In this document: one piece after another, positions 25,631 to 38,566 of the stretch
Position numbering within the stretch: position 1 is the stretch's first letter
How the letters are laid out: every line of letters starts with the position of its first letter
Assembly (NCBI GenBank): GCA_037179385.1
Contig: CM074179.1
Location: 9,734,001 to 9,798,000 of the forward strand
Source: Holothuria scabra
Taxonomy: Eukaryota > Echinodermata > Holothuroidea > Aspidochirotida > Holothuriidae
Direction of reading: 5' to 3'
Length of the DNA: 64,000 nt
Notes under the pieces: model-generated
What the model saw: the letters and a program-made list of their open reading frames with translations, nothing else
What the model was told of the DNA's origin: nothing
Databases searched by the model: none
Made by a program: the position numbers and the translations under genes

Positions 25631-28600
25631 TTACCACCAGTTTTTCGATTCCTCCAGACTGTCACTTTCTTTCACTGCTTGTGTCCCTCTATTGTTAGCA
25701 AATAACCTGTTGAAAACAAAACATAAGAAAAAGTGTAATTTTGTATGTGATCCTAAGTAACAAGAAGAAGACTGCCAAAATTCTGGAAACAAGACAATTG
25801 TAACTTCTTCACGTTCTGTAATGATATGAGTTGCATCTTACAAGTTTGAACTTAAACAGATCATTGCATGCCCCAGAAAATGTAAACCTTCACATGAAAA
25901 CTACTTAATGTTTTGATGTGATTAATCCCCACAAACTTTCAAGAGATTAAAAAGAGTTGCCAAAACCTACAGGGAGGTACCACAACAGTCATGATGCAGG
26001 GATAAAATTATGACCTGGTGAATGCAGGTAAAAAGCCATGTGGAATATGATCAGAAAATAGCCGTCTTTTACACGAGTGGTTTATAAAACATTTTGTGTG
26101 GAGGAGGGGCAGCTATACCACTCCGTCTTCATAGCCACAGTGATAATGACACACTTCTCAAACATGTTGGAAACATTATACATAACTGTATAATTTTTTT
26201 CTCCCACTATGGATTGAGACTATCCACACTAAAAATCAGTAGACTTAAACTTGAATGTCTCAATCTATGTCTGATCATGGAGCTATTATATAATATCTCC
26301 ATGGTCTAAGAAAGTTCTGATGAATAGTGCTATAAGAAGACAAAAGTATTTTAGCATGTAATCCTTTGAACAAGGTGAAGCATAATTAAGTTTCAGTCTA
26401 GCCTCTAAACTAAAAGGAAAGAAGACTGCCATGAATATTTCACATGTATAACTTATCATAAGCTATATAACACTCCTTAAAACACTGGGGTAAAACTTAA
26501 TCAGGAATTACTCAAAATAATCATGATTAAATCTTAATGCAAATCCTGGCTAAACTTACACAAATTATTGTTTAAGTTACTGGGATACGAGCTGGTTTAA
26601 CTAAGAAACTAAACCCCGATTGTGTTGGAGTAAATAAAGCACTGCTCTTGGTTAAATTTATCCCAAGTGTTTTAAGAGTTTAGCTTGCAGTGTTAGTGGG
26701 TGAGTGTTAAGTCAATGACAATAAATACAATGTATCAGTCATTTTTTCACAAATGATAAAAGTATCTTTTACCTTAGTAAATAAGGCACAGGTATTCCAC
26801 ATTCTTCAAACACAGCTTGTTGAACTCGCATGCCTTCTGGAAAAGAATTACACACAAATTCATTAATGCATGTTAAAAGAAAAAAATTGTATTAATTCAT
26901 AATAAACTACTAAATTAGTTTCAAAGTAGTGAACTGCTGTTTAAACTTCTAGAAGCTCCACAGATGGCTATGATAACGACCAGTGCTAACCTCGTTTACA
27001 ACTTCTCTTTGAAAATTCATGCCATCTAGCAATGCCGTTGTTTTGCTGCTGATTTAGATTTTACTACTCATACCACTGTTGACACATAGTATCCCATAGT
27101 ATACATTAAGGATTGAGCTACTTCATGATTGATGAAATTCCAGTTAGATTCAAAAGGGTTTGATGTTTTGTCCTTATTGTTCTAAAGGACTAAATGTACA
27201 GGGATGAAACAAAAACCAGATGATTGCATTAATAGTGAATACAAGTCCTTTCGGATGGGATGCTGTCTATGGTTTGAATGTTTTGTCACTCTACATTTGT
27301 GAAAAAAACTCATAGTTTCAACGTCTCATTCTGATAACTCGATATAGGCATATATAGGGGAAACAGCTCTTCCTGTCCTGTATGAACACCAACAAATGCA
27401 GGATGAGATTCAAGTGTTCCTAGCAAAAACTTCCAGTTTAACCTGTATCGTTACCTTAGACCTAAACTAAGTTCAAAGGGAGATCTTTTATAAATATACT
27501 TCACAATTTTTCGAAAAGTATAACTTCCTAATGGGAATTATCCTCTGTCTGCTTCCATCAAATTTGATCAATTTCATCATTTATACAACCCTGTTATTTG
27601 CCTTGCTTGAAATTTGTGTGTGACGTACACAGTCACGACATCACTTCACTTGGCTCTGCAGAAAATTATATTTTGTTCAAGATTTCAGAAAAAATAACAA
27701 TCCGCAATTCCCCAATCACAAAAATGCACCTTATTGCAGATGATCCAAACCTCCATCTGAAACCTGTAACAAAGAATATCACTTCAAAAGATGTACAAAT
27801 ACTAGAATGACTAAGGATTGAATGAAAAGTATGAAACAAAACATCCTGTTTTAAGGATTTTTCATGTTTTCAATTGCATTAACCTACCGTTGTTCTTGGC
27901 ATTAGTGTCTTGAAACTTCCCATTATCATCAGGGTACTACTGCAATATATTCAGGTTTCCAAATGGTGAGAAGTTCCTCTGACACAGTGCCATCTTCCAA
28001 ATGTAATGACCCCTCTATACAGGCCGAGTGTTTGGCTGACTTAAAAAAGAAAGAAAAAGGAGCATTATAATAAGTATCTGGTGAATAACTCTTAAAATGA
28101 AAGTATGAACTAGATCACAGATAAGGTATCCATCTTGCGCTATGAATTGGCTGGATATCATTAAAAACATAAAACTTTTAAAAAGACCATCACATCACAT
28201 GCAAGGTGTGTAACTTAGTGTTTATGCCAGAGAGGGGTAAGGGGTTTGTTCTTGTCCTCCCCCTCCCTGAAGGTGGGTAACCCCCTTTGTTTCCATAGAA
28301 ATAAAAAATTGGCAATATCTTGGTTTCTAATTGACAATGGATACTTACTTTTCATATGCACATATAAATTGCCTTATAAACCCTTCAAATTACACCTTAC
28401 AGAGGCCTGGACCCAAGTTTTTGTCCCCCTGAACTCACTGGTAAATTACGCCTATGACATCATCAATTTGAAACTGGGATTTAGCAAAAAATAAATCCCC
28501 CCGGGCCCCCCTCTCTTTTGTTTTGTGTAGAATCCCTGCTTCTGTAATTCTGTTAAACTTGCAGTCTTGATTAATTTTCCTCAAGGTGAAAAAACCTGTT

Positions 28601-30770
28601 CATATTTTCTCTATTGCTAAAATTTCAAATTTTGAGTGAATTGATTAAACTATGTTGAATTAATATATAAGAAAACATTTTCCCAAATCCAATTTGTTTT
28701 TCATCTTCACACATTATTTTCAAAGCTTACATCCAATAAATGTAAATCCCAAGCTTTCAAAGTAATTATTTTGTACTCCTCTTAATTACTAGTGCTTGCA
28801 TGTGTCTGAGCCAGACTATATTTATTCTGGTAGTATGGTTTTGTGGTGACTGAAAGTTTGAACGAGCCCTAATTAACTGAATGAATTAGTAATCAAATTT
28901 TGCACAACCAAATTTTGCTGAAAAGAATCAGTCAGGATAAGGTTAAGTATATCTATTGGTCTCAGTTAGGTCTTTTCCTCCATTTTCATTTATTTCAATC
29001 AAGCAACCCCTCTGTTGTTGCAAAACTGCACCAATAAAAACGCTAAAAACTAAAAACAATACATAAATTCGAGAGGGTATTAATAAACTTAGGAATATAC
29101 CATACCTTTGTTTCAGATGCAGAAACAACTTTCCTTAGTTTTCTGTCCCAATTCCAATTTTTTGTTTTGTTCTTTTGTTACTTCCATGACAGGCTGTGGT
29201 CAAGTAAGACATTAAAGCAACCTGTGATGTAAAAAAGTGATTTTATTTACGTATTTGAATCTTTCCAAAATTTCTTAACAATGGGAAAAACATTCCCGCG
29301 CCTCCCCTTAACAACAAACACCAAGGTTTATTTAAAGATGGACTTAAGTGCAAAACAGCAACTGATGAAGACCCTCCTCGGTTGTCACAAATTAAAAAAA
29401 AAATCTAGTGTCACTTAAGACTTTAAACCATGAACAAACCTTCAACTGGTCAAATTATTTACTGAAGTCTACATTAACCTCTGTTACTTACTGTAGAATA
29501 TTGTAACTTTATTCTCATAGTAATTTCATTTGATCTCTCCTAGCTCAGCCTCTGACACTGACACAGGCAGTAGGTGTATAGGTAGTCCGGGAGTGAGGAG
29601 AATTGATAATAATTTACTTGCCTGTATCCCTCGGCCAGGTGTGAATCTAATCCACCATTTTTATCTGAATTAGGGGGCACAAGCATGTGCCCTTTTGCTA
29701 CCCCCCTCCCATATGCCTGTGGTCATGGGGAACTGCAATATAGGCCTAGCAAAGCTTTTAATAGCCTAGGTTTCCTGACTCTTAAAGGACCAAACCTCTC
29801 ACCCCAAACTACAATTTTGGTAAGGGGGTACCAAAATGCTCAACTGGCTCAGCTCTTTGATTGACAGTTAATTCGAACAATGCAGAGTACCAAAGCTTAT
29901 ATTACACAGCATGAATGGTATTGAGAGTGTTTTAATTATATACATTGAGTTTTTCTACTCACCTTGAAGCAATAAACTGAGATTGTATCTTGATGAGGAT
30001 GAATTTCAGACAGTTGTGGTGGAAGGGGCTTAACTTTTAAGAGGTTTAGGAGAATTGGTACTGTTTGGGGTGAGAGAACTGGGCCTTTAAGGGAATATAT
30101 TTACAACCTTCATGCTCAAATTTCACATTAAAATTCCTATAGTAACTACACAAATTACCAAATTAATTAAGAGCTCAAATTAGGCCTACTTAATTGTTTC
30201 TTAATCACTCCACCTGCAAGAGCAACGGCACCAAATGAAAAAAATATGCCTAAAGTCACGGATTAGTTTTTGCTACATCTCATTGGTCTAATGGACCGCA
30301 CACGAAAACTCTAAGCCAATCAAAAATCCACTTAAAACACGATGACTTAACTGAACAGTGAATTAGATTCGTAAACTTGCATGACGCTACTATACATACC
30401 TAGCCTATAACCCTATTGCATAATCATGAAAATTACCCCCCTCCAATCATGTGCAATAATCGATAAAAAAAATAATTAACAAACTTGTAATGTTTATCTC
30501 GTTTAATAAAACTATGGACATGGTACGACAGCTTGGATGCTTACGCAAAGGTTTTGAGCAACAACCCTGCGTTTTGCGAGGCGGTTCTACCAATTACGAG
30601 CAGTGCACACAAATAGCTTAAGTTAGACACGTTAGGCTCTTACTTAACGATAACGTTAGGATTGCCTCTGGATCTACAGTAGGCCGCCGGCACTTTTCAT
30701 TTGAAATAACATTTTGAAACGTAAACTAGTTTGAAAGATACTTAGTTAATACATTAAATTGACTTACCAT
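25631..30770 (-). CDS. Five-exon gene of unknown function, two one-base frame breaks
   Basis: Minus-strand exons: 30770-30768 (only the ATG, directly before GTAAGT), 29193-29106, 28039-27888, 26836-26773 and 25706-25631 (TAA). Acceptors (cacag, ttttttaag, cttttccag, tttcaacag) and donors (GTATGG, GTAGGT, GTAAAA) are good. The product is about 125 residues. Segments include NWNWDRKLRKVV, then GSLHLEDGTVSEELLTIW and KPEYIAVV, DDNGKFQDTNAKNN, and MRVQQAVFEECGIPVPYLL followed by LFANNRGTQAVKESD. There is no signal peptide, membrane segment or known motif. Phases match throughout only if exon 2 loses one A (AAAAAA run) and exon 3 loses one C (CCC). The gene is therefore either sequencing-damaged or recently dead. 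I do not recognise the family. Confidence 0.55.
28230..28525. repeat. Possible short inverted-repeat element in intron
   Basis: Left edge AGAGAGGGG-like and right edge ccccctctct are imperfect inverted repeats around about 295 bases. Weak evidence; no target duplication. Confidence 0.25.
29786..30086. mobile_element. TTAA-type MITE, copy 2
   Basis: 301 bases flanked by TTAA on both sides (29782-29785 and 30087-30090). Terminal inverted repeats AGGACCAAACCTCTCACCCCA and (other end, reversed) AGGCCCAGTTCTCTCACCCCA. The TTAA duplication suggests mobilisation by a piggyBac-like transposase, although the ends lack the usual CCC start. It sits in the first intron of the minus-strand gene above; the diverged sister is at 5890-6193. 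Confidence 0.7.
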
Positions 30771-33700
30771 GAACTTCTGCAGCACAATGTATGCTAACGA
30801 AACTCCGGTACCTTTACAATTGCAGCGAAATGATAGATGTAGGATGCACGGTGAGTCAGAAAGCGGTGTAACGTTAGAGGTTTACTGCATGAATGCTGGG
30901 AGCAAGAATACTTTCGGATATTGGAATAAAAATCTTACACTTTAAATCCCACAGAATGATGCCTTATGTCGAAAATCATAAATAATTACCACTTTTAATT
31001 ATTTCTTTGTACGACATACACATTTCATAACAGTTTTTGCCGCGAACTTTTCCAGTGAAAAGATCGAGCATTGCACGAGGTGCGTTTCAACAGACTTTCT
31101 TCTGTTCAACATGGGTAACAGGCAAATCTGTAATATTTTACAGAAATTGTGCTGTTGACGAACAGAAATTTTTTACAGTGTACGTACGTGAAGTTCTAAT
31201 TATCATATTTCCTGTATTTTCTGCAGTTATAAATTTGAACAAATCTTGCAGGTTACCCCTCTTAATACCCCTACTGCAAGAAGGAGGCGCTTAAAGATAC
31301 ACAATAGCATTTCAATTGTAGTATTTAAGATTTGGTTTAAAAGGCTCAGTTTCCCTTCGAAATATAATGGTAACAGTATCAAGTACCTTAGGCAAACGAG
31401 AAAAATGGGGCAATCGGGACAACAGGGCTATATCATATTCCTTTCGTTTTATTTGAATGAAATTTCAATTAAAAAAAAATAATTTCAATTTTAGTTTTTT
31501 GTAAGCATCCAAATATAATTCAATTATGAAAGTTAAGCACCTTTTATCATATCAGGAGTCCCTACAGAGAACATCAATCAACTCTTTGGCAATAACCGTA
31601 TTGTGCTGGTCTCTTCATGTTTTTCAGGTGGGCGATGGATTGGAGAGAAAAGGTAAGATATGTGGTGGGAGAAGAACTCTGTAAAGGAATAACTTTAAAA
31701 AAAACTTCCATGTTTCAGTTTAAAATTGTTTAGAGATGCAACAAGAAACTCTCATTAAGGAACAGATCGCAACCATTTTGAATTAGGTAAAGGGTGCACT
31801 ACCATTTTTACAACGAACGTTCACTTTTTTCTCAGGGAGATTCGCAAGTAAAGCTGATGCATATTACAGGGGGTAAGAACGATCCCTGTATTTTAATGTT
31901 GAAAGCGCATCCTTCCCGTATAGTAGTAAGAGATCATTGTATAAGAGGTTTATGAAGATGTAAACCTTTCTACTACTGCGGTATACTAAAGATTTCATTA
32001 GATTATGGAATGCTAAGACTAAAGTTTAATTATCATTTACATCTATATCAAACAGTTCTGATATATGCAGTTTCACGATTTTTTTTTCTGCGATTTTCTG
32101 AAGTCCTCTTCTTGTAACTTGTCATTTACTTCTTACTTGTCTTAATTTCATCTCTATCTGAATGTGAGGCCGACTGCATGGTTAGACTTTCAGCTGGACG
32201 GTCTAAAATTCGACTCTTAAAGGGTCACAACGAAGACGTTGCAAATGGAACTTGCAGCCATTGTGCTTTGTGCTCAGAATATTCAAAGGAGTAGGAAAGA
32301 AACAGTGAGGTACGACTGAAAAAACCCTGGCCGGATGGAACTGAATCAAATGGTTGAAATCTGAAATGTAAAATCTAATTTTAATAACTGAAATATACTT
32401 GAATGTGTGTTACTTGCAATTTGCGCGTGTGGCATTAATTTGCAAAGAATGAAACTTGTTTAATACTTTAAATTAAGGGCCTTCGGATTCCATTGTCGTG
32501 AAGGGCTACAGTTCTGATGGTGGCAGCTAATTGTCATTTTTTGGGTGATGGCATTACCTCTTTTCCTCTCTAAAATAGTGGATGAAAATCAAAGCCAATG
32601 GAAATCTCCCCAATATTGGAGTGGAACGTATCCCCTTCTTGTCATCGCCACCCATGGACTTGTGATTTTCAAGTGCATCTGTTCACTTTGCAAACGCCGT
32701 GTTGATGAAAAGGATGAAAGGGGGTGGGCAACGAGTTTTCCTGCTTCGTGACTAACATTTCAATGGTTTATTCCAATTTAAACATGTAATTACATTTTCC
32801 CTGCCACAAACAGGTTCCCACCGGCAGGTGTCTGGACTATTTTCCCGACAAAATTTACTACTCCCTAGATTTTCCCATGTTAACTTCATATCTATATAAA
32901 TATATATATGTATGTATATAAGGTTTTTTGTAATGTTGTTGTCATTCATTTTGTTGTTATATGGAAATAAACCAAACAAGCAAAAATCAAACAAAACAAT
33001 TTGCGATATGTACACCGTCACCTGTGTTTCATATACATTGTAAGCACAAATCATGTTAGACACGGTACGTGTCACCATGTTTAGCAAGACGTTGTCGACC
33101 TGTCCATACCCTTATGGTTAACTTGAAAACATAGAACCTGGTCATTATTGTTTTAAAAAGAATCGTGGATGTCAGTGAACTGATCTTTCTGTACTTTTAT
33201 GGCCTCGGTAAACAACGTTTTTAGTTAGAGAACTGCATAAAATGGAAGTTTTCATAAGCTGTTGTGAAAAACCTAACAAATGCTTCAATTTTCTGTTATT
33301 TACAGTTCGGAAAATGATGGAAAACGGCTGTGGGTTTTGTTCGTTTTCTTTGACAATCATTATTAAATCTGCGCTTTTACAATGATTTCCGAATACAGCA
33401 GTGAAGTGAAACACAGCATCTCATCTGTTAGCAATTAAACTGAAACATAACTCTGGACACCCAACTACAAACGACTTTTCCAGAAATAGTTGGCATTTCC
33501 GCATATTATTTGACTAGAATCGAAATCAGTCGCTGGATTAGTTATGAAATGAATTTTGAACTATGGAATTTGGTTCGTATTTAGAAAAGTTCTGCACGAG
33601 AATAAAAAATAAAAAAGGCAGGAATAGAACGGAAAATTTCAGATCCAGCTGTCAAAGTACCTATACTTGGGACAAAAAAAATGTCAAATAGGTATTTCAT

Positions 33701-34580
33701 GTTCAAAATTTAATCTGAAGCGTGTTTGCAAACACAAACGAGCATTGATTCATTACATTTTCAGCAATAAGGTACACCCCGTATCTTTATTAAGGTCATT
33801 TTGCCATCTGCCGTTTTCTTTTCCGATAAAAAAGCCAAGTCATGAAGCTCGAATTTGGGGGCAGAATTTCTATATTTCTACTGTTTTTGCCGAGAAATAT
33901 AACTGAATGTAAAATGTTGCATTTCCGTCTTATATTTGACGAAAAGAAGCCTAATTTTCAACTGCGTGCACATAACGACGTGGTAGTCTAATTGCATTTC
34001 CCAGTGCTTATTTGGTGGAGAGTGGGCCAATGCCATGTTGTAAAGCCCCCGATCCGTTCAAATATGCTGTCTGTTTGCAATGCTTCCTAGTCCAGGTAGG
34101 CCTGCTCTCGGGCCTAGGATATAGTTCTTTTCTGCACTTGGAGAGTCTCGAATCTTCTATGCCGCCCTCCAGTTTTGGATGTGCGTCACATGTGCGGGAA
34201 ATGATATCGCATAACCTACGACGTGGATTGGTTTTGTCGCTTTTAGGGCGCCCTGACATTTAGAAACACAAAAATGGCTGTTTGTATCATGCACTCCATT
34301 AATGTGGATAGTCCAAAATAATAATTTAAATTCCTATACGTAAAAGGAAAACATTTTGGAAATATGACCTCTGGGAATCATTGTTAAAATAAATGCAATG
34401 CTTTTCACAAATGTAGCAACAACACTACTGTGAAGGGTGCGACAGCAGTGGTTTTACCCCGCCCTCGTTGGTGACCTTCACATAAGACTTTGGTTTTTGG
34501 ATTAAAATTGGAAACGTAAACCAACTTTCACCTGACTTAATTTTCACCGTGAACTTTGACTACATATATATTTTGTGAAC
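30771..34580. other. No confident gene; possible small exons
   Basis: The first 100-150 bases are probably the 5' UTR and promoter of the minus-strand gene starting at 30770. Two tiny plus-strand segments have good borders (31628-31652 between tttttcag and GTAAGA; about 31838-31874 between tttctcag and GTAAGA). A plus-strand open frame ending at 32751 encodes two hydrophobic stretches (IVIFWVMALPLFL and YPLLVIATHGLVIF) followed by a Cys/basic tail. These could not be joined into one gene. Confidence 0.35.
31070..31180. mobile_element. CACTGTAA-type MITE fragment
   Basis: Contains CTGTTGACGAACAG and related units and ends ttttttacagtg at 31180, the inverted form of the terminus at 23806. The other end is not clear. 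Confidence 0.4.
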
Positions 34581-36689
34581 TTAGAGAAGCACCACGGCAG
34601 TGTTACTCAAAGGTATATTCCAAAGTACCAGCGTGAGATCATATTTCTTAGAACAAGTAGAAACATTGGGCTTCTTCTTCTCCTGCTTATTCAAATCCAC
34701 CATCCATTGCCTTCCAGCCCAGTTTGAAAAGTGCATTGTAGGGTCACTGCAAATAGGACACAAACAAGATTTAAATGCGTTTAACCGATAGGCAACACTG
34801 AACCATGCAGGCATCGCTGTTATGAAATCATAAAGATGTTGGCCTTTTTTCTGATGGATGGGCCACAACAACCACTTGCATGAACTTTTGAAAATACCTA
34901 AATTCAAAAGTTCTTTCACTTGCGGGGCTAAAGGGTGGTCTGCATAGACAAAAAAAGCAATTTTTCTTGTATTTCTTTTTGCGATAAGGTGCAGGAAATG
35001 TCTTTGTGAAAATATGTTTTCAAGGTTTTCTTTTGGTTTTTTTTTCTTTAAACGAACCTGGCACGGCTTAATACTAACGTTTGCCTTAGAATAATAATAA
35101 TCAGGTGTTCACGCCAGTTCAATGCATTAATTCTCAGTCATGCATGAAACACAAGTCACTCACTGTTCACTGTATCGTACCGAAAGGTTGCATATGCATC
35201 AGCTGGAGAGAAGAAAAACCAGTTGCGAAACTATGTGCCGAAAGGAAGGTAACGGTTTTTAAGGTCAAGTAAAAACGAAAATGTGTTTGCATGCATACGT
35301 CCTCGTTAACATGAGGTGACAGTAGTAAACTGGAGTGTAAATTGTTAATGTAGGTGTAAAAGAGGTGCATCAGGCAAGAAAAATCGTACATGTCCGAGCT
35401 CTTTTTGCTTAAATAGGAGGAGATCATATTTATTCTTTTCTGTGCGATCAACAAAAAATAAAAAAAAAATGACGATAAGAATGAGAATGAGATCAAAAGA
35501 ATTCACTTTGCAATCTGTAAAATACAAATCCCGAAATTTTAGACGTAATGTACATTTAAAACGATTCTCTTTAAATTTAACCCGCCTTTTTCAAAACCTT
35601 TCTTATATCACAGAAGATGATCATTAGTTCTCTTGAAATTGAATTGGTTCAAATGGTACACGCAGTGGCGGTTATTTGAGCATCTTGTTCCCTTACCACA
35701 GCACAAATCCATTATGAAAAGTCATTTCGTTCCGAAAGAGGGTCAATAACAAAATTTGCAGTAAGTTTCACGTGTGATTTTGTTTAGACGGGGGAGAAGG
35801 CAAGATCTGTGCATTGAGACGCTCCATCAATTACCATTACACTAAAGCCAGTCAAACACATTAAATATGAGAATAAAGATTCATTGCGGTCCTTATCTAT
35901 GATGTTCCTGTCTGCAATTTCATCTATTGGTAGGGAAAAGCCGTGTAATTTGGACCCCCTAATTACAAAGCCCCACAAAATCTGAGATAAGTGCTATCAA
36001 CTGCTCCAAGGGGCACTATTAGTGTGAAATGAAAGGAATATTCTTTTCGTTCGAGAGAGACACTATCCTTACACTTTCCCTTGGAAAATTGTGAAAGTGG
36101 TCCAATAAAGCAAGTTTATTCACAGGCTCACGGTAGGCATATCCCCAAGCCTAGTAACTAATAAAACAAACTTAGGTGAGGAGTGAAAGGGTGGAAAAAT
36201 TTTATTAGGAGGACTCCTACCGTGTATTCATTTCTATGTGTGTAATTAATTGAGGCACCCACGTGTGTGTAATTTGGACCGGTCCATTTTACACATCAGA
36301 TGGTTTCATGTGGACGAGCGGTCAATACTAAAGTGGTTCAAATAACATGATGTTAGTAATTTTGCCCATATCACTCTAGTGTAGTTTTTACCGAAATGTG
36401 ACAGCCTAAACCTCAAGAGGAATAATTATACTTTGTCATAGTTATCATGCCTTGGGGATGAACAAATCATTTCCGAATAAAAGCCCAACAGAGTGTCAAT
36501 TTGAAAAAAAGATCAGCTCACCTTGAAATTCACACAGATTTGTGCAAATTACCTTAATCTCATCATAGTTATTATACCTTTCCCTGGTTTGGAAACTCCG
36601 CGAACTGCCTGCTTATGTTGAGATTCCGATTTTCGTCAGCCACGTGACGTTGATAGTACACGAGAGCCTTGTTGTCGGACTCAAACGTA
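34581..36689 (-). CDS. Unknown gene, last four exons
   Basis: Minus-strand exons 36689-36578, 35981-35843, 35202-35164 and 34939-34581 (TAA) join in phases 0, 1 and 1. Acceptors: atatacag, ttatctcag, cttctctccag, gtctatgcag. Donors: GTATAA, GTGTAA (weak), GTGAGT. The joined 215-residue reading includes ALVYYQRHVADENRNLN, ILWGFVIRGSKLHGFSLP, DAYATFRYDTVN, HPLAPQVKELLNLGIFK, CKWLLWPIHQKKGQHLYDF and PICSDPTMHFSNWAGRQWMV. It is rich in Trp, Tyr and Cys and has no obvious membrane segment. The 5' end must lie above 36690. Coding character is convincing, above all in the last exon, but I cannot assign a family. The join through exon 35981-35843 depends on a weak donor. Confidence 0.5.
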
Positions 36690-37117
36690 CTGTATATATG
36701 CAGACAGGATTAACTGAACAATTATCAAACTATTATGACTTTAATTAGGGCGTATATTATTGCGAAAGGTTTGATTAAGATTTCTGTCTTAAATAAGAAC
36801 AGCGGTAAAGCGAGAATAACTGTACCCAAACTAAAATAGGGGGACAATCGAAGTCTTGGCTAGCAACAGTAACTTGGTAAGCACACCCACCAATTCCGCG
36901 AAATTGCGAAGCACGTAGCAATCGCACTATATAATGTTGGACTAGCTGAATTAAACTATTTTAACAAACGAGTGTAACGGTTCATCAGACGAGTGTATTA
37001 TTCAATATTTATTAGTAACCATGGTCGTACAAAATTTTAGGAAGACCACCTGGCGTAATGAAGTAGGTGTACTTCACCCTTACCACACACTAACTGCGGT
37101 ATAATAAGCCTGTAGGG

Positions 37118-38566
37118 CAGTGGCGGAGCTAGGGTTTTCGGTCAGAGGGGGCGAAAATGGTCTGCAGGGGCGCTTCGAAGCAGTAAATACCCCGAGCCTC
37201 AGCACCATCGAAGCCACAGCCACGTCAGACTTTCCATTTGATTTTCCGCACCTGGTAGAAGACTACTTTGCCATTTCTCCTCATCAAGTTTTTCCACTAA
37301 AATATGTTAAAATTTTCTATCCATGGCCCTCTGCAGAAGAAAATTTGGGGGGCAAAATTCTTTAAAAATGCCCCTCAGATCGCTCGAAATGGCATTTCTA
37401 AAGCCTATTTACCGCATATAAATAGGGGAAAACACTGAGTGAACTGTTAAGGAATGTCGATGTTAATTTTTCTTCATCTTTTTCTTTATGCTTTCTTCGT
37501 TTTTTCAGTTTTTTTTATTTTCCAGTTGAGGGCAAGTTCCCCCCTTGCTCCTACGTGCGGACGCCCATGTTTTTTCCACTCTTTCACATTCCTAGTAAAT
37601 AACAAACAATCTTAGAGGGGAAAAAGTTATGGAAATTAATCACCGTTAGGTGTACATTTTTGGCATCTGGAAATCAAGATAAGTACACGAAGAAACATTA
37701 ATTAACGTAATTTACATCATGTGACCACTCTGAAATAACCATAAAGTAAGTACATTGACAGAAGTACCGTATCCAAGACAAAAGGTCTGCTTGGCTCTCT
37801 AGATACCGAATTCATAATAAATAAAAGTAGCCTAAACCTAGACTTATAGATGCAATTTTATGGCTTTTTAGGACACGAAAGTACAGAAATAAGCATTTTC
37901 AGGGGAATATCGTGCAGTGTCAGAAATAGCCATTTATCATGAGAATGGCCACTTGAAGAAAAGCAAAAATGGAAATTTGCTCATGAAAACTCTTAAACCA
38001 TTTCCACTATAATAACAGTTTTATTTCATTTTAACCTGAATGTTATCTTCAAAGGATTTTGAAAAATGTTGTGGAAGCCATTTTGGTATCTTTATAAACT
38101 CTTTTCATTGTCTATGTTGACGATTATCCCCGACAACAAGAGGGCTATTTGCTCTACAATTATTGTTGCGCCCTTTGCAACATCTTTTATTGGCCGGGAG
38201 GGTGAATTTAATGACAGTCTGTGTATTTTGTAAGCTTATAATCACGCTTGGTGTGGAAGCAATTTACTTAGCACAGCGACAACATTTATTAGTGCGTATT
38301 AAGCAGGAAGATACGTTTCGCCAAAACCTATCCCTATATTACAGAAGATGACCCCTTTCATCAGAATGAAGTGCAAATAGTACATTTACTGGTGGCAGTT
38401 TGAGCATTTTGCTATCTGGACCTTAAAACAACGCTATAAAATAATGTCTTTTGCCAATAATGGTGCAAGAGTAAAGTATGTTAAAAACCTCAAAAGGGCG
38501 CCGATAGACGATTTTGGTCCGTCAGGGGGGCGACCGCCCCCCGACCATATGACAGCTCTGCCACTG
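37118..38566. mobile_element. Complete non-autonomous hAT element, 1449 bp
   Basis: Inverted termini CAGTGGCGGAGCT and (other end, reversed) CAGTGGCAGAGCT are flanked by a perfect 8-bp duplication, CTGTAGGG, at 37110-37117 and 38567-38574. That combination defines the hAT superfamily. The interior has no transposase reading frame, only short open frames, so it depended on a partner for mobility. It lies upstream of, and possibly inside a 5' intron of, the minus-strand gene at 34581-36689. Confidence 0.88.

Noticed and set aside
34008..34263. 83-codon open frames on both strands
   Set aside because: Mirror-image frames over the same GC-richer patch with no motif, splice border or partner exon.
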